From assembly GCA_002398825.1 (NCBI GenBank), contig DHBS01000009.1, forward strand, positions 103,827 to 115,858: DNA of 12,032 nucleotides. Reading direction: 5' to 3'. This document shows positions 8,315-12,032 of this stretch, piece by piece. The notes below the pieces were generated by a model. It did no database searches, was not told the DNA's origin, and was given only the letters and a program-made list of their open reading frames with translations. The DNA is from Syntrophomonas sp. UBA4922 (GTDB lineage Bacteria; Bacillota; Syntrophomonadia; Syntrophomonadales; Syntrophomonadaceae). A program made the translations under genes and the position numbers. How positions within the stretch are numbered: position 1 is the stretch's first letter; the number at the start of each line of letters is the position of its first letter.

Positions 8315-8389
8315 TGGAGCGGAAGACGAGATTCGAACTCGCGACCCTCGCCTTGGCAAGGCGATGCTCTACCACTGAGCCACTTCCGC
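8315..8389 (-). tRNA. tRNA-Gly (anticodon GCC)
   Basis: This 75-nt cloverleaf has a perfect 7-bp acceptor stem (GCGGAAG/CTTCCGC), discriminator T and encoded CCA (8315-8317). The D-arm GGCTCAGTGGTAGAGC and the T-loop GTTCGAATC are standard. The anticodon stem TCGCC/GGCGA encloses TTGCCAA, giving anticodon GCC at 8355-8357. It has its own strong promoter and terminator, so it is transcribed singly. Confidence 0.97.
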
Positions 8390-8410
8390 ATGCACTTTTC
8401 TATAATATAC

Positions 8411-8438
8411 AGTATATCCGCCCTTGTCCATAAGTCAA
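8411..8438 (-). promoter_or_regulatory. Sigma-A promoter of tRNA-Gly
   Basis: Minus-strand TTGACT (-35, 8433-8438) and TATACT (-10, 8411-8416) are each 5/6 to consensus with a 16-nt spacer. The start near 8404 leaves about 15 nt of leader before the mature tRNA 5' end. Confidence 0.75.
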
Positions 8439-8459
8439 GTCAGGAAGCCTACAATTTTT

Positions 8460-8915
8460 TCACCTGTCGGCCTGCATTCGCTTGATGGTAGCTGCATCCA
8501 GACGCCCGCTGAGCGGCAGCCCGGCCTGGTCCTGATAAGCTGACAGGGCTTCCTCCCAGGCCTGGGCATCCTGCCGGTCAGCCGGCATATACCCCTGAGC
8601 AATGAGAGCTTCCCGGACAAATGCTATATCCTCTTCGGTCAGTAAATCTATTCTGGCTTCGCCATAGCTCGAATCATTGGGGGCGTTACTGTAGTATTGC
8701 CGGGTACTGATGGTCAGCTGCTGTAATTCGCGCAGGTCGCTGTTGGCGGCTTTTTGCGCCTCCAAGATGTCTTTCACCGTTTTTTCCAGGCCCTGCATCA
8801 CCTCGACTGAACTGGCCGCCGTTTCCAGGCGGTCTGTGTCCGGATAACGGCTTTCAGTCCCACAACCTGACAGGGCAAAAAGCAGCAGTATGATCAACAG
8901 CCCCCTAATCCGCAC
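8460..8915 (-). CDS. Small lipoprotein with a degenerate peptidoglycan-binding-like domain
   Basis: The specific function is unknown. The protein has 151 residues if it starts at GTG 8913-8915. That start is preferred because AGGAGAGG (8925-8932) lies 9 nt upstream, and because it places a short basic N-terminus (MRIRG) directly before the hydrophobic core (6-15) and lipobox LSGC (lipidated Cys18). A longer frame opens at 9008, but it has no ribosome binding site and would put 31 charged residues before the signal peptide. The mature part has a helical, Gln/Glu-rich stretch (about 35-75). A C-terminal region (about 95-150, including VREALIAQGY and AYQDQAGLPLSGRLDAATI) resembles PG_binding_1. 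It should sit on the outer face of the membrane. It follows the TPR gene by 93 bp, and its ribosome binding site is buried in a hairpin. Confidence 0.8.
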   Translation of the reverse strand: MRIRGLLIILLLFALSGCGTESRYPDTDRLETAASSVEVMQGLEKTVKDILEAQKAANSDLRELQQLTISTRQYYSNAPNDSSYGEARIDLLTEEDIAFVREALIAQGYMPADRQDAQAWEEALSAYQDQAGLPLSGRLDAATIKRMQADR

Positions 8916-8921
8916 CGCAAA

Positions 8922-8979
8922 ACACCTCTCCTGAATGTGATATATACCTTTAAGATATATATCGTCGCAGGAGAGGCGT
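8922..8979 (-). promoter_or_regulatory. Hairpin covering the ribosome binding site of the lipoprotein gene
   Basis: In minus-strand RNA, 8968-8979 pairs with 8922-8933 over 12 bp (ACGCCUCUCCUG with CAGGAGAGGUGU, one G.U). After a small internal loop (8964-8967/8934-8938), 8953-8963 pairs with 8939-8949 over 11 bp, closed by a UAA loop (8950-8952). The 3' arm contains the whole AGGAGAGG ribosome binding site. The inner stem is A/U-rich. UUUU follows the stem, so a weak terminator is an alternative reading. Both wobble pairs (8977/8924 and 8955/8947) work only in the sense RNA. Confidence 0.65.
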
Positions 8980-9008
8980 AATTTTAGTGCCCTTAGCGGT
9001 TTATCCAT

Positions 9009-10205
9009 TTATGAATTCATGATGCTGAGATAGAGCGGGGTGGTCATATACCCGACCGGCTGATTGAGATCCTCCAGACGCTGGAAACACTCGCGGGTCT
9101 TTTCGGGCTGCTCCATCTCGTAATAGACCCATCCCAGGTAGAACAAAGAGTCATCATAATAATTGCTGTTGGGAAACAGGTTCAGGTAATTGCTGTATAA
9201 ACGCTCAGCCCGGGGATAGTCTTTTTGCAGGAATGATATCCTGGCCAGGTAATACTGGGCTTCGCGATGCAGATAGTCCTGGCTCCCCATAGCGACCACC
9301 ATTCCCAGATTGCTGGAGGCAGTTTTGAAGTCGGCCTCCAGATATGCGTTGAGTCCCTTCTCATAGTAGAATCTTTCCTGGTGTTCATCATAATAAGAGC
9401 CGCCCATTTCATCTTCCGCATAGCCGGGGACGTTGGAGAGGTCGATGGCCGGCGCCTCTGTTTTTTGTGGGGCTTGCGGCGGGGCCGCATACTCGACACT
9501 GGCCAAGCTCTGCAGCGGTATATCGACGTGCTGCTGATTTAGAGCGGGCACTGTGTTTTGATGCCAGGCAGCTCCGCCCATGACCAGCATCAGACATGCT
9601 GCCCCGGCCACTATCTGCCAGGATTTGCTGTGGGGTTTCTTCGGGGCAGTTCTGCTCATGATCGATTCAGGGACTTTGGGAAGAGTTGCCCGGGTGGACG
9701 AGGTTGTCGCGGCCAGATAGCCCAGGAGGTTCTCATTGCTGCAGTCGATTTCCAGGCCCTTATTCCAGGCTCGCTGCGCCCGGTTGCGGTCCCCGTTGGC
9801 CAGATAGCACAAGCCCAGGAGCTGATACAGGCTCACAAAACCATCCTGCTCCAGCTTGAGTTCCTGCAGCATATCCATCGCGGCGGAATAGTTTTTGCGT
9901 TCCATCTGATCAATAGCCTCATCGAAACGCTTTATCCAGAACTGGAAGGATGGTTTCTTAATCTCCGCCAAGCGTTTTAAAACAGCACTGCCGGCCGTCT
10001 TAGTCTCCCTAGCCTGCTCCCACCATGTGACCGCCTGCTTGAAGTCGCCCAGACGGAAACTGCATTCTCCCGCCATCTCCAGCCACTGAACATCTGCTGC
10101 ATCGGCATGCTCATTCAGCACCGCCAGGGCTGCGGAAATCTCATGGGCTTCCATTTTGGCCAGGGCCAGTTCCAAGAAATCGTTGTTGTTGTCACTGTTA
10201 TTCAA
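9009..10205 (-). CDS. Single-pass membrane protein with TPR domains on both sides
   Basis: No specific family name is recognised. The 398 residues fall into a helical TPR-like N-terminal part (about 8-162), a basic stretch (RTAPKKPHSK, 185-194) and one transmembrane segment (about 196-214). A Pro/Ala-rich linker (219-256) leads to a C-terminal TPR domain (about 278-385). The C-terminal repeats (FYYEKGLNAYLEADFKTA, AQYYLARISFLQKDYPRAE, SLFYLGWVYYEMEQPEKT) resemble YbgF/BamD-type repeats. Basic residues before the segment predict the N-terminus inside and the C-terminal TPRs outside. The start is TTG at 10203-10205, with AAGGGGGTGG 6 nt upstream; the next in-frame ATG is residue 18. It is followed by the lipoprotein gene and diverges from the L,D-transpeptidase. 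It probably scaffolds envelope proteins, which is an inference. Confidence 0.8.
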   Translation of the reverse strand: MNNSDNNNDFLELALAKMEAHEISAALAVLNEHADAADVQWLEMAGECSFRLGDFKQAVTWWEQARETKTAGSAVLKRLAEIKKPSFQFWIKRFDEAIDQMERKNYSAAMDMLQELKLEQDGFVSLYQLLGLCYLANGDRNRAQRAWNKGLEIDCSNENLLGYLAATTSSTRATLPKVPESIMSRTAPKKPHSKSWQIVAGAACLMLVMGGAAWHQNTVPALNQQHVDIPLQSLASVEYAAPPQAPQKTEAPAIDLSNVPGYAEDEMGGSYYDEHQERFYYEKGLNAYLEADFKTASSNLGMVVAMGSQDYLHREAQYYLARISFLQKDYPRAERLYSNYLNLFPNSNYYDDSLFYLGWVYYEMEQPEKTRECFQRLEDLNQPVGYMTTPLYLSIMNS

Positions 10206-10368
10206 TCAATACCACCCCCTTACTGCTAAGTTCCACACCAGTCTATAAATACCTTCCATTTTTTGTAAGTCAAATTCCCCCAAATTGCGGCTTTTATAGT
10301 TGTCATCAGCCAGGGTTAGCACAAATAAGCATATAGAAACAGAGTCAATGAGGAGCGTGATCAAATAT
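10206..10368. other. Divergent intergenic region between TPR gene and L,D-transpeptidase
   Basis: This 163-bp gap must hold promoters for both directions. On the minus strand a good -35 TTGACT (10268-10273) is visible, but only poor -10 matches lie 16-19 nt downstream (TATTTA/TTATAG). On the plus strand TTGTCA (10300-10305) has only AAATAA at 17-nt spacing. A plus-strand CATATAGA near 10330 resembles a sporulation sigma-E/K -10 (CATAnnnT) but lacks the final T. No promoter is called firmly. Confidence 0.35.
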
Positions 10369-11214
10369 ATGTATACGTCGCGATTTTTGCGCCTTACCCA
10401 GCCACACATGCAGGGCCCGGACGTTCTGGCCATCAATCAGGCTCTGCATAATCTGGGGTACTTGCGCGTGAAGGCAGACGACATTTTTCATGCCGAGACT
10501 GAGCAATCTCTGCGCCAATGGCAGGAAAAAGTCGGAATAAATCCGGATGGGGTGGTCGATCCCGATGTATGGTGCCGCCTGTCCAGCCAGTGTGTAATGA
10601 CTTATGAGCAGATCGTGGCTGCCCAGCGTTACCCGGCCATAACTATAGACCTGCAAAGCCGCCGGCTGTTCTTTTTCAACAGCCCCGAGACATCCCGTAC
10701 CTACCCGGTGGCCATAGGCAAGAGAAGCACTCCCAGCCCGCCGGGCAACTGGACCATTGTGCAGAAGGCCTTAAACCCCGGAGGTCCGTTCGGAGTCCGC
10801 TGGATGCGTCTGAGCGTTCCCTGGGGAGGCTACGGCATACACGGCACCAATAATCCCCGCTCCATCGGAAGGCTGGCCAGCCACGGCTGCATACGCATGT
10901 ATAACCGGGATGTGACTGGACTGTATGACCAGGTTCCTCTGGGTACGCCGGTATATATTATAGGGGAGAGCCTGACCGGGCGGGTGATGCAGCAGGGCGC
11001 CCGGGGAGGAGATGTTTCCATAGTTCAGCGCCGTTTGCGCCGGTTAGGGTACTACAAATACAAAATAGACCGGGTCTTCGGACCCAAAATGCATGACAGC
11101 GTAGTGCGTTTCCAGCAGGCCAGCAACCTTACAGCTGACGGGGTAATCGGCCCCGAAACCTATGTGGCCATACAAAAAGCCCTGGATATGCGCAGCAACG
11201 ATATCGACCCGTAA
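10369..11214 (+). CDS. YkuD-type L,D-transpeptidase flanked by two peptidoglycan-binding domains
   Basis: L,D-transpeptidases make 3-3 cross-links or exchange residues on peptidoglycan stem peptides through an active-site cysteine. From ATG 10369 the protein has 281 residues. PG_binding_1-like repeat 1 spans about 12-75 (MQGPDVLAINQALHNLGYL). The YkuD catalytic domain (about 90-200) has the signature HGTNNPRSIGRLASHGCIRM, with His158, His172 and Cys174. Repeat 2 spans about 212-275 (VSIVQRRLRRLGYY, FGPKMHDSVVRFQQA). The open frame extends to a TTG at 10300 and an ATG at 10348, but GAGGAG (10350-10355), 13 nt before the 10369 ATG, is the best ribosome binding site, and MYTSRFLRL is a natural family start. 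No signal peptide is visible from any start, as in Bacillus YkuD, a spore-associated protein. It diverges from the TPR/lipoprotein pair. Confidence 0.9.
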   Translation: MYTSRFLRLTQPHMQGPDVLAINQALHNLGYLRVKADDIFHAETEQSLRQWQEKVGINPDGVVDPDVWCRLSSQCVMTYEQIVAAQRYPAITIDLQSRRLFFFNSPETSRTYPVAIGKRSTPSPPGNWTIVQKALNPGGPFGVRWMRLSVPWGGYGIHGTNNPRSIGRLASHGCIRMYNRDVTGLYDQVPLGTPVYIIGESLTGRVMQQGARGGDVSIVQRRLRRLGYYKYKIDRVFGPKMHDSVVRFQQASNLTADGVIGPETYVAIQKALDMRSNDIDP

Positions 11215-11228
11215 TCAATCACTTCCTT

Positions 11229-11251
11229 TTATATAGCGCTACGCTATATGG
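11229..11251 (+). repeat. Short hairpin after the L,D-transpeptidase gene
   Basis: ATATAGCG (11231-11238) and CGCTATAT (11242-11249) are perfect arms around CTA. Two further U.G pairs extend the stem in plus-strand RNA (11229/11251 and 11230/11250). It begins 14 nt after the stop codon. No T-run follows, so it is not a canonical terminator. A weaker 6-bp hairpin (TGAATA/TATTCA, 11252-11268) comes directly after. Confidence 0.5.
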
Positions 11252-11265
11252 TGAATACGGTATAT

Positions 11266-11362
11266 TCAGCCGGGGTATAAGCCGCTGCTATTCCCAGCAA
11301 AACTGTGCCGGGAGGTCGGGGAGGCGGAACAATCTATCACAGCAGATGATACCCCCGGTTGG
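11266..11362 (+). repeat. 97-nt structured inverted-repeat element, possible RNA
   Basis: The ends 11266-11278 and 11349-11362 pair over 13 bp with one bulged C (11352); the core is CCGGGGTAT with ATACCCCCGG. Two of the outer pairs are G.U only in plus-strand RNA. Inside are a GCTG/CAGC hairpin (11284-11298) and a CTGTG/CACAG stem (11303-11307/11338-11342) around a purine-rich core, giving a possible three-way junction. An alternative is CTGCT/AGCAG (11285-11289/11341-11345). It could be a 3' UTR RNA of the transpeptidase gene, a small RNA or a miniature repeat element. It matches no RNA family I can recognise; the SRP RNA loop motif is absent. Confidence 0.45.
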
Positions 11363-11398
11363 CGTTGCTGTTAATTCCAGACCAGGCTAAGCTCGAAA

Positions 11399-11426
11399 TT
11401 GACACCTTCTCCTGAGGGATGATAAT
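11399..11426 (+). promoter_or_regulatory. Sigma-A promoter of tRNA-Pro
   Basis: TTGACA (11399-11404, perfect) and GATAAT (11421-11426, 5/6) have a 16-nt spacer. The start near 11433 leaves about 5 nt before the mature tRNA. Confidence 0.8.
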
Positions 11427-11437
11427 ATATAAGAGCT

Positions 11438-11514
11438 CGGGGCGTGGCGCAGCTTGGTAGCGCGTCTGATTTGGGATCAGAAGGCCGCAGGTTCAAATCC
11501 TGTCGCCCCGACCA
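11438..11514 (+). tRNA. tRNA-Pro (anticodon TGG)
   Basis: This 77-nt cloverleaf has a 7-bp acceptor stem (CGGGGCG/CGCCCCG), discriminator A and encoded CCA (11512-11514). The D-arm is GGCGCAGCTTGGTAGCGC and the T-loop GTTCAAATC. The anticodon stem TCTGA/TCAGA encloses TTTGGGA, so the anticodon is TGG at 11472-11474. It has its own promoter upstream and a terminator downstream. Confidence 0.97.
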
Positions 11515-11526
11515 TGAAGAATATCG

Positions 11527-11551
11527 AACCCGCCGATGCTGGCGGGTTTTT
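11527..11551 (+). terminator. Rho-independent terminator after tRNA-Pro
   Basis: AACCCGCC (11527-11534) pairs with GGCGGGTT (11541-11548) around GATGCT and runs into five T residues (11547-11551). It starts 12 nt after the tRNA CCA end. Confidence 0.92.
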
Positions 11552-11592
11552 GTATGGGGCGCTTTTTCTGATCTCAGGATGGCGTCCCATAC
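11552..11592 (+). repeat. Second hairpin directly behind the tRNA-Pro terminator
   Basis: Positions 11552-11563 (GTATGGGGCGCT) pair with 11581-11592 (GGCGTCCCATAC) over 12 bp, with G.U pairs at 11559/11585 and 11563/11581 in plus-strand RNA. A small CTG/CAG hairpin sits inside. It abuts the terminator T-run. It may be a backup end structure or the edge of the mobile-element debris that follows. Confidence 0.45.
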
Positions 11593-11615
11593 TATGTTCC
11601 GCATTATCCCTTATT

Positions 11616-11793
11616 ATTGGCTGGGCGCATGTGCGCAGGAAATTTATCGAAGCATTAAGGACATTGCCGGCTGCCCAGAAAGACCAGCCTGTGGCAGCCA
11701 GTGTGGGGCTTGATTACTTCAATCGATTTATTTGCCATTGAACGGCAACTGAAAGAGCTATCCAGCCAGGATCCTGGCGGTCAACAATCATGA
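11616..11793 (+). pseudogene. IS66-family transposase remnant, frameshifted
   Basis: The reading GWAHVRRKFIEALRTLP, then VGLDYFNR, continues after a one-base insertion in the T-run near 11727-11733 as LFAIERQLKELSSQD. It ends at TGA 11791-11793. This is the central-to-late part of an IS66-type DDE transposase (the GCWAHVRRKF...Y...LFAIE region). The cysteine of the usual GCWAH motif is missing, and no N-terminal domain, terminal repeat or partner orf remains. It is therefore a degraded fragment of about 60 codons, not an active element. It sits just downstream of a tRNA gene, a common place for insertions. The family call rests on recall of the motif, not on a search. Confidence 0.65.
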
Positions 11794-11853
11794 CGGAATG
11801 TTCACCATTTATGTGGAAAAGAGCGGATTGGCATAAACTTCAAAATTTTTGGA

Positions 11854-11881
11854 TTGACAAAACTGAAAGGGAGAATATAAT
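11854..11881 (+). promoter_or_regulatory. Consensus sigma-A promoter
   Basis: TTGACA (11854-11859) and TATAAT (11876-11881) are both perfect matches, separated by 16 nt. It is the strongest promoter in the window. The start would lie near 11888. It drives the short terminator-ended RNA described next. Confidence 0.85.
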
Positions 11882-11887
11882 ATATTA

Positions 11888-11975
11888 ATAATCATATAAG
11901 TTTACTAGGTTATAACGGTTGACCAGACATCTGGAGACCAGGTCGCATTGCCAAAATGCCGACTGGTCTTTTTTT
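11888..11975 (+). ncRNA. Short leader or small RNA of about 90 nt
   Basis: No coding sequence or ribosome binding site is seen between the promoter and the terminator. Hairpin 1 is CTAGGTTA (11905-11912) with TGACCAG (11920-11926), with a bulged A at 11907. Hairpin 2 is the terminator. The hexamer GACCAG occurs twice (11921-11926 and 11936-11941), and either copy can pair with CTGGTC (11963-11968), so alternative folds are possible. This layout fits an attenuator or riboswitch leader for a gene beyond 12032, or a free small RNA. No known riboswitch class is recognised. Confidence 0.5.
11935..11975 (+). terminator. Rho-independent terminator of the short RNA
   Basis: AGACCAG (11935-11941), TCG (11943-11945) and CAT (11946-11948) pair with ATG (11956-11958), CGA (11960-11962) and CTGGTCT (11963-11969). 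The stem has 13 bp with two single-base bulges (11942 and 11959) and the loop TGCCAAA. Seven T residues follow (11969-11975). Confidence 0.88.
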
Positions 11976-12032
11976 CTTTCTGTAACGGAATTATTGTGTT
12001 AAAACTGCTGCGCAGTTTCTTCCGATGCTTAA
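11976..12032 (+). other. Sequence after the last terminator
   Basis: No gene starts here. One perfect hairpin is present: AAACTGC (12002-12008) and GCAGTTT (12012-12018) around TGC, which could take part in control of a gene beyond the window. Confidence 0.4.

Noticed and set aside
8200..8391. A 63-codon minus-strand frame (MRKWLSGRASPCQ...)
   Set aside because: It reads through the tRNA-Gly gene, a well-known false protein prediction.
8916..9008. A 31-codon N-terminal extension of the lipoprotein
   Set aside because: It has no ribosome binding site, would bury the signal peptide, and covers the hairpin and the real ribosome binding site.
10206..10436. A 76-codon minus-strand frame with a hydrophobic stretch
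   Set aside because: It overlaps the start of the transpeptidase in antisense, lacks a ribosome binding site, and fills the divergent promoter region.
11266..11362. Small SRP RNA
   Set aside because: A stretch resembles part of 4.5S RNA, but the essential GGAAGGAAGCAGCC-type loop is missing.
11371..11604. Frames crossing tRNA-Pro on both strands
   Set aside because: They translate the tRNA itself (for example SWSGRQDLNLRPSDPKS on the minus strand), a common artefact. Only the IS66-like part after 11616 is kept.
11904..11927. A hairpin with an ACGG loop resembling half of a guanidine-II (mini-ykkC) riboswitch
   Set aside because: That class needs two ACGR-loop hairpins; the second hairpin here has the loop TGCCAAA, and the first stem needs bulges.

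Overview
The window looks like a chromosomal segment of a Gram-positive anaerobe of the Clostridia type (Bacillota). The evidence is the minus-strand order tig-clpP-clpX-lonB-lon-engB, which is the Bacillus/Clostridia protein-quality-control cluster. Also consistent are the separate membrane-anchored LonB (a forespore-type Lon in Bacillus), strong AGGAGG-type ribosome binding sites, frequent TTG/GTG starts and CCA-encoding tRNA genes. I cannot name the species from the sequence alone; a Syntrophomonas/Peptococcaceae-like lineage is a guess.

Region 1 (1-8141, all minus strand, so transcription runs from high to low coordinates). Trigger factor (tig) is followed by clpP and clpX, and this block ends in a strong terminator (4834-4860). 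lonB follows with what looks like its own sigma-F/G-type promoter. lon then has its own sigma-A-type promoter, and engB (ysxC, cut by the window edge) is last. Together these genes fold nascent chains (Tig), degrade misfolded or tagged proteins (ClpXP, Lon, LonB) and help assemble the 50S ribosome (EngB). A strand-specific hairpin of about 24 bp lies in the lon-engB gap.

Region 2 (8265-8440) is a tRNA-Gly(GCC) gene on the minus strand with its own promoter and terminator.

Region 3 (8460-11214) is an envelope-related group. A TTG-started membrane TPR protein and a small lipoprotein with a degenerate peptidoglycan-binding domain form a minus-strand pair. Diverging from them on the plus strand is a YkuD-type L,D-transpeptidase with a peptidoglycan-binding domain on each side. 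The ribosome binding site of the lipoprotein gene is the 3' arm of a 23-bp two-part hairpin, which suggests translational control.

Region 4 (11215-12032) has no intact protein gene. It holds a structured inverted-repeat element, a tRNA-Pro(TGG) gene with promoter and terminator, a frameshifted IS66-type transposase remnant, and a consensus promoter (TTGACA-16-TATAAT) driving a short RNA of about 90 nt that ends in a strong terminator. That RNA is either a small RNA or the leader of a gene beyond the window. I found no CRISPR array, rRNA, CIRCE element or CtsR operator.
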